Source of the DNA: Trebonia sp036501515
GTDB taxonomy: Bacteria > Actinomycetota > Actinomycetes > Streptosporangiales > Streptosporangiaceae
Assembly: GCA_036501515.1 (NCBI GenBank)
Contig: DASYAD010000032.1
Span: 1 to 64,000 of the forward strand
DNA: 64,000 bases
Reading direction: 5' to 3'
Of this stretch, positions 45,983 through 53,754 are shown one piece after another (position 1 is the stretch's first letter; each line of letters begins with the position of its first letter). Position numbers and translations under genes: made by a program. The notes below the pieces were generated by a model that was not told the origin of the DNA, made no database searches, and saw nothing but the letters and a program-made list of their open reading frames with translations.

Positions 45983-46731
45983 CCAGTCCGAACCAGAACC
46001 CGGATGCGAGCCGTCGGCCGCTGCGCCTGGTCTGGGTCTATCCTGACCTGCTCAGCACCTACGGCGACCGCGGCAACGCGCTGGTGCTCGAGCGCCGGGC
46101 GCGGCTGCGCGGCCTGCCGACGGAGATCATCGAGGTCGACTCGGACCAGCCGGTGCCCGTCGACGGTGACATCTACCTGATGGGCGGCGGCGAGGACCTG
46201 CCGCAGACGCTGGCCACCAGGCGGCTGCTAGCGGACGGCGGCCTGCACACGGCGGCCACCAGGGGCGCGGTGGTATTCGCGGTCTGCGCGGGTTACCAGA
46301 TGCTCGGCACGGAGTTCGGCGGTGCCGACGACGCGCCGGTGCGCGGCCTCGGCCTGCTCGACATGCGCAGCGGCCGGGGTGAGCGCCGTGCCGTCGGCGA
46401 GATCGTCGCCGACGTCGACCCGGCGCTCAGCGTCGGCAAGCTGACGGGCTTCGAGAACCATCAGGGCGTCACCAAACTCGGCCCAGGCGCCAGGCCGCTG
46501 GCCCGCACCACCCTCGGCACCGGGAACGGCGACGGGACCGAGGGCGCCTACCAGGGCCGGGTGCTCGGCACGTACCTGCACGGGCCGGCCCTGGTGCGCA
46601 ACCCCGGACTGGCTGACCTCCTGCTCTACTGGGCCGCGGGCCCCCTGCCGCCGCTGCCGCCGCAGGCCGGGGAACTGGCCGGCCGGCTCCGCGAGGAGCG
46701 CCTCACCGCCGCCGCGCTCGCCCAGCGGTAA
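45979..46731 (+). CDS. gatD: lipid II isoglutaminyl synthase, glutamine amidotransferase subunit GatD
   Basis: 250 residues, class I CobB/CobQ-like amidotransferase. The nucleophilic Cys lies in VVFAVCAGYQMLG and the His in LGTYLHGPALVRNP. It supplies ammonia from glutamine to MurT. GTGA overlap with murT ensures balanced synthesis. Confidence 0.95.
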   Translation: MTSPNQNPDASRRPLRLVWVYPDLLSTYGDRGNALVLERRARLRGLPTEIIEVDSDQPVPVDGDIYLMGGGEDLPQTLATRRLLADGGLHTAATRGAVVFAVCAGYQMLGTEFGGADDAPVRGLGLLDMRSGRGERRAVGEIVADVDPALSVGKLTGFENHQGVTKLGPGARPLARTTLGTGNGDGTEGAYQGRVLGTYLHGPALVRNPGLADLLLYWAAGPLPPLPPQAGELAGRLREERLTAAALAQR

Positions 46732-46737
46732 GCCTGC

Positions 46738-47100
46738 TTAGTAGACGAGAGCTTGCGCGTTGTCCGCGACCACCTCGGAGACGAAGGTCGCCGAGCCGGC
46801 GATCCGTACTCCGGCGATCACGTCTTGCGGCGTGATGTCCCTGCGGGCGGCGCACTGGCTGCAGACGGTGACCGTGCCGAGGGCGAGGACCGAGGCGAGC
46901 AGGTCCGCGAGCGGGGCGGCGTGCGGCAGCGAGAAGTCGTCGGCCCGCCCCGGCAGTGCGAACCAGGCGGCCTCCCCGGTCAGCCACAGCGAGACCGGCA
47001 CGCCGCTGGCGACCGCGGTCGAGGCCACCGTGAAGGCCTGATTGCACCGTTCTGGTTCGTCTTTGCCCGCGGTGATCTTAATCACCAGGTTCCGCGCCAC
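46738..47100 (-). CDS. DsrE family protein
   Basis: 120 residues of the DsrE-like fold: LVIKITAGKDEPERCNQAFT, then VSLWLTGEAAWFALPGRADD and TVTVCSQCAARRDIT, whose cysteines may carry sulfur. Found next to nitrobindin genes in actinomycetes. The GTG at 47100 is where homology begins; TACAGT lies 6 nt upstream, indicating a leaderless transcript. It converges on gatD and is divergent from the small gene at 47169. Confidence 0.88.
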   Translation of the reverse strand: MARNLVIKITAGKDEPERCNQAFTVASTAVASGVPVSLWLTGEAAWFALPGRADDFSLPHAAPLADLLASVLALGTVTVCSQCAARRDITPQDVIAGVRIAGSATFVSEVVADNAQALVY

Positions 47101-47168
47101 AACAGCACTGTAGCCGGGTCGGCGTGCCCTCCGGCGCAAAGCGGACGCAGGCCGGTAGGGTGCGTGGA

Positions 47169-47279
47169 ATGCACGGGATGCTGAGCGCGGCGATCATCGT
47201 CTTCGCGTACGCCGCCGTCGCCGTCGCGGCGGGCTACACAGCGGTCAAGGTGATCAGAGGAGGCCCGCATGGCCGATGA
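47169..47279 (+). CDS. 36-residue single-helix membrane peptide
   Basis: ATG to TGA, starting MHGMLSAAIIVFAYAAVA and ending KVIRGGPHGR: one transmembrane helix with a basic C-terminus. Third positions are almost all G/C. TAGGGT (47156-47161) lies exactly 7 nt before the ATG, so it starts a leaderless mRNA. Its end overlaps the nitrobindin gene by 11 nt and contains that gene's ribosome site (AGAGGAGG). It may be a small membrane protein or a coupling frame. Confidence 0.65.
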   Translation: MHGMLSAAIIVFAYAAVAVAAGYTAVKVIRGGPHGR

Positions 47280-47958
47280 CAGCACGCCAGGCGAGGGCCC
47301 GGTTGACGGCCCGGTGGAAGACCCGACCGAAGGCCTGATTGACCCGGCTGACGGCAGCGCGGCGGACGCCGCGGCAGGCAGCCCTGAGACCGATGTCTCG
47401 AACATCGAACTGCCGCCCGAGCACCCCGCGATCGCGCCGCTGAGCTTCCTGCTCGGTCGCTGGAAGGGCACGGGCAAGGGCAGCTATCCCACCATCCCGA
47501 GCTTCGACTTCTTCCAGGAAGTCACCTTCAGCCACATCGGCAAGCCGTACCTCATCTACACCAGCCGAAGCTGGCGGCTCGCCACCGACGAACAGGGCGA
47601 GCTCAAGCTCGACGAGCAGGGCGACCCGGAACTGCTCGAGCCGCTCGCGGTGGAGGCCGGCTTCTGGCGGCCGCAGCCCGAGGGGAAGGTGGAGGTGCTG
47701 CTCAGCCACCCGACCGGCATCACCGAGATCTACGCAGGCGAGTTCCGCAGCATGACCAGCATCGAGATGGTCACCGACGCGGTCGCGCGGACCGCCAGCG
47801 CCAAGCCGTACACCGCCGGCAAGCGCCTCTACGGGCTGGTGCCCAGTCAGGTGCGCGAAGGCGAGAAGGACCTGGCCTACGCCTTTGACATGGCCGCCAT
47901 GGGCCAGCCGCTGACCCCGCACCTGTGGGCCATCCTGCACTGGGACTGGATCGAGTAA
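47269..47958 (+). CDS. nitrobindin-like heme-binding beta-barrel protein (FABP family)
   Basis: 229 residues. A 40-residue acidic disordered head precedes the 10-strand barrel: SFLLGRWKGTGKGSYPTI (GxWxGxG), QEVTFSHIGKPYLIY, VEVLLSHPTGITEIYAGEF and the closing DMAAMGQPLTPHLWAILHWD with the His expected to bind heme. Such proteins isomerise peroxynitrite to nitrate. GAGGAGG precedes the ATG inside the upstream mini-gene. Confidence 0.92.
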   Translation: MADDSTPGEGPVDGPVEDPTEGLIDPADGSAADAAAGSPETDVSNIELPPEHPAIAPLSFLLGRWKGTGKGSYPTIPSFDFFQEVTFSHIGKPYLIYTSRSWRLATDEQGELKLDEQGDPELLEPLAVEAGFWRPQPEGKVEVLLSHPTGITEIYAGEFRSMTSIEMVTDAVARTASAKPYTAGKRLYGLVPSQVREGEKDLAYAFDMAAMGQPLTPHLWAILHWDWIE

Positions 47959-48441
47959 CGGGCTTCCGCACCAGGGGAGGCACAGGCGCGTTGCGATTCC
48001 CTGCCGTGCCGGCCGGGAATCGAGTGCGGGATTTCGTCCCGGCGGGACATCGGAGGTACGGGGGCGTCCCCCCGGGTGAGAACGTAAAAGATCCCCGGGC
48101 GACTCCGCGCCGTCTAGACGCGGGACCGGCTGGACAAGGCCGGTCAGCCCGAGGATCCGGTGATTGCCAAGTATTAGCCCACCGCCGCCCAATCAGGGCC
48201 GGGATCCGCCACGCGGACCCACACAGCGGGGGCGGCGGCTAGCTTGCAGCCACCTCGCATGTCCCAGAAGTATGCAACTCAGGACCACCTCCTTTCCGCG
48301 TACCCCAAACGTTATGTGAGCCCCGGAGGTTCGCGCAACATATTTCTGTGTGCCCCACCCCACATGGCGCCGGCCTGCGTAGATCGACGGAGCCAGTGCG
48401 GGGATTCGGGCGTAGGCCGCCGCCGAACTAGACTCGGCTTC
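47959..48441. other. intergenic region between nitrobindin and ygfZ genes
   Basis: About 480 bp. It holds palindromic repeat copy B (48045-48079), a small hairpin (GTCCC/GGGAC, 48036-48048), and a short frame ending at 48177 that reads DKAGQPEDPVIAKY, which might be the tail of a lost gene. A promoter with TAGACT lies at the right end. No complete gene is supported. Confidence 0.5.
48045..48079 (+). repeat. palindromic repeat, copy B
   Basis: GGACATCGGAGGTACGG, then GGGCGTCCCCCCGGGTGA. Same order of blocks as copy A (ACATCGGGGGGTACGG / GGGTCGTCCCC) with one internal deletion. It lies 87 bp after the nitrobindin stop. Confidence 0.7.
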
Positions 48442-49512
48442 ATGCTTGATATCAACGGTGCCGTCGAGGCGGACTGGCCGGACGAGGGCGTCGCCGCGCA
48501 CTACGGTGAACCGGCCCGTGAGCAGCGCGCGATGAGCGAAGGGCGGGTCCTGGTCGACCGCTCCAACCGCGGCGTCGTCCGGGTCAGCGGCCAGGACCGG
48601 CTGTCCTGGCTGCACAGCCTCACCAGCCAGCACCTGGAGCGGCTGACACCTGGCAGTACCGCGCAGGCGCTGATCCTGTCCCCCCAGGGTCACCTCGAGC
48701 ACCACCTGACGCTGACCGACGACGGCACGGCAACCTGGCTGCACGTCGAGCCGCACACGGCCAAGCCCCTGGTGGACTACCTGAACTCGATGCGGTTCAT
48801 GCTCCGGGTCGAGGTCGAGGACCTCTCGGGCGAGTTCGTGGTGGCGACGCTGGCAGGCCCGGTGCCGCCCGACGGAGGAGTCATATCCAGAACGGAGGCG
48901 GCTGACAGCGACGACCGCAGGCTCGCCCACGAGGCGGGGGCGGCCGCTGTCATGCAGGGCCCGTTCGGTATCGACCTGATCGTTACGCCGGAGGCGGCCG
49001 CGCGGCTGGCGGAGCGGTTCCCTGTTGCGGGCATGTGGGCCTTCGAGGCGGCGCGTATCGCCGCGCGCATCGCGCGGCCAGGGCTCGACAGCGACCACAA
49101 GACCCTGCCGCACGAGATCGGGCTCATCGAGCCCGCCGTGCACCTGAGCAAGGGCTGCTACCGGGGCCAGGAAACGGTGGCGCGGATCCACAACCTCGGC
49201 CACCCGCCCAGGCGGCTCGTCTTCCTGCACCTGGACGGCTCGGCGGAGCGGCTGCCCGCGCACGGCGCGCCGCTGACGTTCGCCGACGGCACCCAGGTCG
49301 GTTTCACCGGGTCGTCCGCCAGGCACTTCGAGCTCGGCCCGATCGGGCTCGGGCTCGTCAAGCGGTCGGCCGATCCGAGCGCTACGCTGCTAGCCGACGG
49401 TGTGGCGGCCGCACAGGAAGTGGTCGTCTCGCCCGAGGCGGGGGCCAACGTGAAGGTCACCCTGCGGCGGGGCAGTGTGCCGCAGCCGCCTTCGGGCCGC
49501 CGGACGCTGTAA
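48442..49512 (+). CDS. ygfZ: folate-binding YgfZ/GcvT-like protein
   Basis: 356 residues related to the glycine-cleavage T protein, used in iron-sulfur cluster assembly. The signature KGCYRGQETVARIHNLGHPP is present at about 236-255. TAGACT (48429-48434) lies 7 nt before the ATG, so it is probably leaderless. Residues 147-156 come from a dispersed repeat (48880-48906) also found in the thioredoxin-like protein at 30810. Confidence 0.93.
   Translation: MLDINGAVEADWPDEGVAAHYGEPAREQRAMSEGRVLVDRSNRGVVRVSGQDRLSWLHSLTSQHLERLTPGSTAQALILSPQGHLEHHLTLTDDGTATWLHVEPHTAKPLVDYLNSMRFMLRVEVEDLSGEFVVATLAGPVPPDGGVISRTEAADSDDRRLAHEAGAAAVMQGPFGIDLIVTPEAAARLAERFPVAGMWAFEAARIAARIARPGLDSDHKTLPHEIGLIEPAVHLSKGCYRGQETVARIHNLGHPPRRLVFLHLDGSAERLPAHGAPLTFADGTQVGFTGSSARHFELGPIGLGLVKRSADPSATLLADGVAAAQEVVVSPEAGANVKVTLRRGSVPQPPSGRRTL
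48880..48906 (+). repeat. dispersed repeat translated within YgfZ
   Basis: GTCA-TATCCAGAACGGAGGCGGC-TGAC, the same GTCA...TGAC bounded unit as 30810-30837. It encodes VISRTEAAD; the other copy encodes SSRTGAAD in the same frame. Confidence 0.65.
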
Positions 49513-49535
49513 CGGGTCGAGTAAACGGGGGTCTC

Positions 49536-50489
49536 TTGCTGCGCAAGGCACTGCTGGCGGCTGCCGCCAGCGAGCGGATCAGGGAAACAGTCACCGCGAC
49601 GCAGGCGACGCGGGCCATCGTGGACCGCTACGTGGCCGGCGAATCGAGCGAGGACGCGGTGGCGGTGGCGCGTGCGCTGCGCTCCGACGGACTGCTGGTG
49701 ACGCTGGACTACCTGGGCGAAGACACCACCGATGCCCAGCGGGCGGCCGCGACCGCCGCGCAGTACGTGCACCTGCTCGGCAAGCTGGCCGCCGAGGGGC
49801 TGTCAGAAGGCGGCGCGGTCGAGGTGTCGGTCAAGCCGACCGCCCTCGGCCTGCTGCTCGGCAGCGACGCCCCGGCGGGGCCGGCCGCCCTTGGCGAGCG
49901 GATCGCGACGGAGCACCTCGAGCGGATCGCGGCCGCGGCGCGGGACGCGGGGACGACCGTGACCCTCGACGCGGAAGACCACAGGACCACCGGGGCCGGG
50001 CTGCGGATCGCCACCGCGCTGCGGGCCAGGTTCCCCTCGGTCGGCAGCGTGCTGCAGGCCGCGCTGCGCCGTACGGAGGCCGACGTGCGCGACCTGGCCG
50101 CGCCGGGAACCCGGGTGCGGCTGTGCAAGGGCGCTTACTCGGAGCCGGCCGCCGAGGCGTTCGACATCAGGCACGACGTCGACCGCTCGTACGCCCGCTG
50201 CCTGCGCATCATGATGAACGGCGCCGGCTACCCGATGATCGCCACGCACGACCCCCGGCTGATCGCCATCACCAAGTCGCTCGGCCTGGCGCGGCCGGCC
50301 GGCAGCTTCGAGTACCAGATGCTGTACGGCGTCCGCCCTGAGGAGCAGCGGCGGCTGGCAGGCGAGGGCGCGAAGGTACGGGTCTACGTGCCGTACGGCG
50401 GTGACTGGTACCCGTACCTGGTCCGCCGGCTGGCCGAGCGGCCGTCGAACCTGGCGCTGTTCCTGCGCTCGCTAGGGTCGAAGTCATGA
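49536..50489 (+). CDS. proline dehydrogenase
   Basis: 317 residues from a TTG start chosen because homology begins there (LLRKALLAAAASERIRET). FAD-dependent barrel: LVTLDYLGEDTTD, TRVRLCKGAYSEP, YPMIATHDPRLI, SFEYQMLYGVRPEEQ and VRVYVPYGGDWYPYLVRRL. Oxidises proline to pyrroline-5-carboxylate. The next gene, proC, runs the opposite reaction and begins inside its end (4-nt overlap). The start follows GGGGG at close range; GTG or ATG alternatives are absent. Confidence 0.92.
   Translation: MLRKALLAAAASERIRETVTATQATRAIVDRYVAGESSEDAVAVARALRSDGLLVTLDYLGEDTTDAQRAAATAAQYVHLLGKLAAEGLSEGGAVEVSVKPTALGLLLGSDAPAGPAALGERIATEHLERIAAAARDAGTTVTLDAEDHRTTGAGLRIATALRARFPSVGSVLQAALRRTEADVRDLAAPGTRVRLCKGAYSEPAAEAFDIRHDVDRSYARCLRIMMNGAGYPMIATHDPRLIAITKSLGLARPAGSFEYQMLYGVRPEEQRRLAGEGAKVRVYVPYGGDWYPYLVRRLAERPSNLALFLRSLGSKS
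50473..50478 (+). promoter_or_regulatory. -10 element (TAGGGT) of proC inside the proline dehydrogenase gene
   Basis: TAGGGT ends 7 nt before the proC ATG. It lies within the last codons of the upstream gene, so proC may have both coupled and leaderless expression. Confidence 0.5.
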
Positions 50490-51280
50490 TCGCGATACTC
50501 GGCACGGGAAAGATGGGCGAGGCGCTGCTTTCCGGACTGCTGAAGGCCGGGAGGCCGCCCGCTGAGGTGGCCGCGGTGGTGCGCAGGCCCGGCCGGGCGG
50601 AAGAACTGCGGACCGCCTACGGCGTGCCGTTGCTGAGCGTCGCGGAGGCCGCGAAGCAGGCCGACACGCTGGTGATCGCCGTCAAGCCGCAGGACATGGG
50701 GCCGATGCTTGACGAGATCGCCGGCCTCGTCACCGCGTCGCAGCTGGTGATCTCCATCGCGGCAGGCATCACCACGTCGTTCATCGAGAGCCGGCTGGCC
50801 GCCGAGGTGCCAGTGGTCCGGGTGATGTCCAACACGCCGGCGCTCGTCGACGAGGCGATGTCGGTCATCTCGGCCGGCTCCTTCGCGGGCGAGGAGCACC
50901 TGCGGCACACCGAGGAGCTGCTGACGCCGCTCGGCAAGGTGATCCGCATACCCGAGTACCAGCAAGACGCGGCCACCGCGTTGTCAGGCTCCGGCCCCGC
51001 CTACGTGTTCTACCTGGTCGAGGCCATGGTTGACGCCGGCATCCTGCTCGGCATGCCGCGCCGTACGGCGCTTGAGATGGTCACTCAGACCGTGTACGGC
51101 GCCGCGACGATGCTGCGTGACTCCGGCGAGCACCCGGTGATTTTGCGCGATGCGGTGACGTCGCCCGCGGGCACGACGATCGCCGCGGTCCGCGAGCTTG
51201 AAAAGCACGGGGTGCGCGCCGCCTTCCTCGCGGCGATCGAGGCCGCACGCGACCGCGGCCGCGAACTCGGCGGGAGTTAG
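50486..51280 (+). CDS. proC: pyrroline-5-carboxylate reductase
   Basis: 264 residues. NADPH site IAILGTGKMGEALLSGLL; VVAVKPQDM-like strand (LVIAVKPQDMGPML); C-terminal dimer region SGSGPAYVFYLVEAMVDAG and LRDAVTSPAGTTIAAVREL. Makes proline. It overlaps the proline dehydrogenase gene. Behind its stop come two tandem mini-ORFs. Confidence 0.95.
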   Translation: MIAILGTGKMGEALLSGLLKAGRPPAEVAAVVRRPGRAEELRTAYGVPLLSVAEAAKQADTLVIAVKPQDMGPMLDEIAGLVTASQLVISIAAGITTSFIESRLAAEVPVVRVMSNTPALVDEAMSVISAGSFAGEEHLRHTEELLTPLGKVIRIPEYQQDAATALSGSGPAYVFYLVEAMVDAGILLGMPRRTALEMVTQTVYGAATMLRDSGEHPVILRDAVTSPAGTTIAAVRELEKHGVRAAFLAAIEAARDRGRELGGS

Positions 51281-51300
51281 TCAGTCCAACGGAGGTGCAC

Positions 51301-51381
51301 GTGAGCGAGCTTGCGAGCGAGTCAGTAAGCACTGTGCGTCCGCGAATGCGGACGCCGAGCGCCAGCGAGGCTTCCGTATGA
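51301..51381 (+). CDS. 26-residue mini-ORF, third copy
   Basis: GTG to TGA, starting MSELASESVSTVRPRMRTPS. The first 11 codons match the copies at 32741; the rest is frame-shifted relative to them but of equal length class. GGAGG precedes the GTG. The stop overlaps the next start (ATGA). Confidence 0.4.
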   Translation: MSELASESVSTVRPRMRTPSASEASV

Positions 51382-51454
51382 GCGAGCTTGCGAGCGAGCC
51401 AGTAAGCACTGTGCGTCCGCGAACGCGGCCGACGAGCGTCAGCGAGGAGGTCTC
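51301..51454 (+). repeat. two tandem 77-bp units (mini-ORF element)
   Basis: Units at 51301-51377 and 51378-51454 share the opening (R)TGAGCGAGCTTGCGAGCGA, a central hairpin (GTCCGC/GCGGAC in the first) and CAGCGAGG near the end. They match the 74-bp units at 32741-32888 at about three quarters of positions. Confidence 0.88.
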
Positions 51455-51458
51455 GTGA
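51378..51458 (+). CDS. 26-residue mini-ORF, fourth copy
   Basis: ATG to TGA, starting MSELASEPVSTVRPRTRPTS. Its end carries GAGGAGG 5 nt before the GTG of acuC, and its stop overlaps that GTG by 4 nt. As in the sulfur operon, the last mini-ORF hands ribosomes to the downstream gene. Confidence 0.4.
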   Translation: MSELASEPVSTVRPRTRPTSVSEEVS

Positions 51459-52780
51459 GTAGCCCTGCTGCGGTTGTCTGGGACGACGGGCTGACCAGGT
51501 ACGACTTCGGGCCAGGGCACCCGTTCGACCCGGTGCGGATCCGGCTCACGATGGAGCTGGCGCGGGAGCTCGGGGTGCTCTCGGCCCCGGCGGTGACCAT
51601 GGTCGCGCCGTCGGCCGCGACAGACGCCGAGCTTGAGACGGTGCACGACACCGCCTACATCGAGGCGGTCAAGCGGGCCGGGCACGAGCTCAAGCCGGAC
51701 CCCAGGTTCGGGCTCGGCACGGACGACAACCCGGTGTTCGCGGACATGCACGAGGCCGCCGCGCTCGTGACCGGCGCGACGCTGGCCGCCGCCCGGGCGG
51801 TCTGGTCGGGCGACGCGTCGCACGCGGTCAGCGTGGCCGGCGGCCACCATCACGCGATGCGCGCCGCGGCCAGCGGCTTCTGCGTGTACAACGACCTCGC
51901 CGCGGCTATCCGCTGGCTCCTCGCGGCCGGGGCCGAGCGCGTCGCGTATGTCGACCTCGACGTGCACCACGGCGACGGCGTGCAGGCCGCGTTCTACGAC
52001 GACCCGCGGGTGCTGACGATCAGCCTGCACGAGCACCCGCTCTCCCTGTTTCCGGGTACGGGGCTGCCCGGCGAGACGGGCACGGGCGCCGGCGACGGTT
52101 ACGCCGTCAACGTCGCGCTGCCCGCGGGAACCGTGGACGCCGGATGGCTGCGCGCTCTCGACGCGGTGGCGGTGCCGCTGCTCCGCGCGTTCAAGCCGAC
52201 GGTCATGGTGACCCAGCACGGCTGCGACAGCCACCGGCTTGACCCGCTCGCCCACCTGGCGCTCACGGTTGACGGGCAGCGGCGCGCCCAGCTGATCCTG
52301 CACGAGCTGGCCCACGAACTGTGCGCGGGGCGCTGGATAGCCACCGGAGGCGGCGGGTACGCGCTCGTCCAGGTGGTGCCGCGGACCTGGACGCACCTGC
52401 TGGCGGTGGCGGCCGGGACGCCGGTCGACCCCGAAACGGCGACTCCGGCCCGGTGGCGCGAAGTCGCCAGGTCCCTCGGCGGCGAAACCGCGCCGTTGAC
52501 GATGAGCGACGGCGCGCCGGCTGAGTATGTGCCATTCGCATCCGGCGCCGATCCCGGCGATCCGGTGGATCGGGCCATCTTGCGAACCAGGAGTGCGGTG
52601 TTTCCCGCACACGGTCTGTCCACGATGTTAAATTTTGCCGGCGGACGACCACTCGTAGTAGCGGGCGCCAGTCAACATCGCAGATCGCTTCTGTGCCGCT
52701 TGACGTGCTCCTTTTCAGTCCATTCCCGGAATCGACTACGGGTCGTAAGGTGCGTGCGTCTGCTTCAGGCCGAAGAGTAA
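51455..52780 (+). CDS. acuC: acetoin-utilisation/histone-deacetylase-like protein AcuC
   Basis: 441 residues, zinc hydrolase fold: GGHHHAMRAAASGFCVYND (catalytic His pair), YVDLDVHHGDGVQ (metal Asp/His) and LFPGTGLPGETG. Removes acetyl groups, classically from acetyl-CoA synthetase. The last ~50 residues after AVFPAHGL are not family-like and run through what should be intergenic DNA, suggesting a lost stop codon. Start overlaps the mini-ORF stop; GAGGAGG is 5 nt upstream. Confidence 0.9.
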   Translation: MSSPAAVVWDDGLTRYDFGPGHPFDPVRIRLTMELARELGVLSAPAVTMVAPSAATDAELETVHDTAYIEAVKRAGHELKPDPRFGLGTDDNPVFADMHEAAALVTGATLAAARAVWSGDASHAVSVAGGHHHAMRAAASGFCVYNDLAAAIRWLLAAGAERVAYVDLDVHHGDGVQAAFYDDPRVLTISLHEHPLSLFPGTGLPGETGTGAGDGYAVNVALPAGTVDAGWLRALDAVAVPLLRAFKPTVMVTQHGCDSHRLDPLAHLALTVDGQRRAQLILHELAHELCAGRWIATGGGGYALVQVVPRTWTHLLAVAAGTPVDPETATPARWREVARSLGGETAPLTMSDGAPAEYVPFASGADPGDPVDRAILRTRSAVFPAHGLSTMLNFAGGRPLVVAGASQHRRSLLCRLTCSFSVHSRNRLRVVRCVRLLQAEE

Positions 52781-52898
52781 GAACAATGAGGCTATTCGGG
52801 GGACTTGCTCTTTTCCGTACGAGACTTACCCTGGGATACGTACGTGACTGGTGCGCTGAATCCGGTCAGGCGTGCTCGGCTTCGCGCGGAAGAGGGCA

Positions 52899-53102
52899 AT
52901 GATGGCAACCGAAACTCCCCTTAGTGACGTTAGATTCCTAACCGTCGCCGAAGTGGCCACGATCATGCGGGTATCTAAGATGACCGTCTATCGTCTGGTC
53001 CACTCCGGCGAGCTAGAAGCCATACGGGTCGGTCGTTCTTTCCGGGTCCCTGAGCAGGCGGTAAACCAGTACCTGCGGGCCGCCTTCGTCGGTACCGCCT
53101 AA
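52899..53102 (+). CDS. excisionase-type helix-turn-helix DNA-binding protein
   Basis: 67 residues with a MerR/Xis-like winged HTH: VRFLTVAEVATIMRVSKMTV and VGRSFRVPEQAVNQYL. This protein type is conserved next to the bS22 gene in streptomycetes and relatives and is a chromosomal regulator rather than a phage excisionase. AGAGGG precedes the two possible ATGs (52899 and 52902). Confidence 0.88.
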   Translation: MMATETPLSDVRFLTVAEVATIMRVSKMTVYRLVHSGELEAIRVGRSFRVPEQAVNQYLRAAFVGTA

Positions 53103-53175
53103 CGCAGGCGCTGGCTGCTGACGGCGGGACCGGAACCGCCCGCGGCACCAGCATCTGTGTTAAGTCTGGCCCCCC

Positions 53176-53224
53176 GTTCCGCGGGTGCCGCTGCCTCAGG
53201 GTCGGGGCGCGGCACCCGCGGAAC
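53176..53224 (+). terminator. 16-bp hairpin after the HTH gene
   Basis: GTTCCGCGGGTGCCGC (53176-53191) pairs exactly with 53209-53224 around a 17-nt loop. It lies 74 bp after the HTH stop. Confidence 0.75.
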
Positions 53225-53431
53225 AGGCCGTCAGGGCGCCGGTGGGGGTGCTCCTGACGGCCGAAGGGTGCCGGGCGGTCAGCAAAGGGCCGCGGCAGCG
53301 GGTACGCTGGTGGACTGCGTGAGCGGTTGGCGCTCACGCTTCTGTCTAATTTCGGGCGTGTGCCCCAGTCTCCCGGCAACGGTGAGCGATGGCATGCCCG
53401 TCTGCCGTTGTGCCGAAGGGATGGTGGCCTG

Positions 53432-53530
53432 ATGGGCTCAGTCATCAAGAAGCGCCGCAAGCGTATGGCGAAGAAGAAGCACCGCAAGCTGCTGAAGAAG
53501 ACGCGGATCCAGCGCAGGAACAAGAAGTAG
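53432..53530 (+). CDS. 30S ribosomal protein bS22 (AURKAIP1/COX24 domain)
   Basis: 32 residues, almost half Lys/Arg: MGSVIKKRRKRMAKKKHR and on to QRRNKK. Matches the actinobacterial small-subunit protein bS22 first seen in mycobacterial ribosomes. The ATG at 53432 is supported by the exact family N-terminus MGSVIKKRRKRM. It lies in its usual place downstream of the HTH gene. Confidence 0.95.
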   Translation: MGSVIKKRRKRMAKKKHRKLLKKTRIQRRNKK

Positions 53531-53754
53531 CCGGTCGTCGCGGGCGCTACGGGTCACGCGGGCGCGCTAGCAGCGTGCCCGCGGTCTCCGTATCCCCTCA
53601 GACGTGAGGTCTCCCGCTCGAGTCGACACGCGGACAGCGCGCGCGGTCGTGACCGGCGGCACGCGAGCACTTCTGCTAACACGTCCGTCACGATGGCCTG
53701 GTTGGCTGACAATGGTAGTGACGCGGGAAGCCCTATACCGAGATCGGAGCGGAT

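Noticed and set aside
48120..48177. Short frame ending DKAGQPEDPVIAKY
   Set aside because: Only about 18 codons after an in-frame stop; too short to call a gene remnant with confidence.
52899..53102. Phage or integrative-element excisionase
   Set aside because: The HTH protein lies next to bS22 in a conserved chromosomal block and no integrase or attachment site is nearby.
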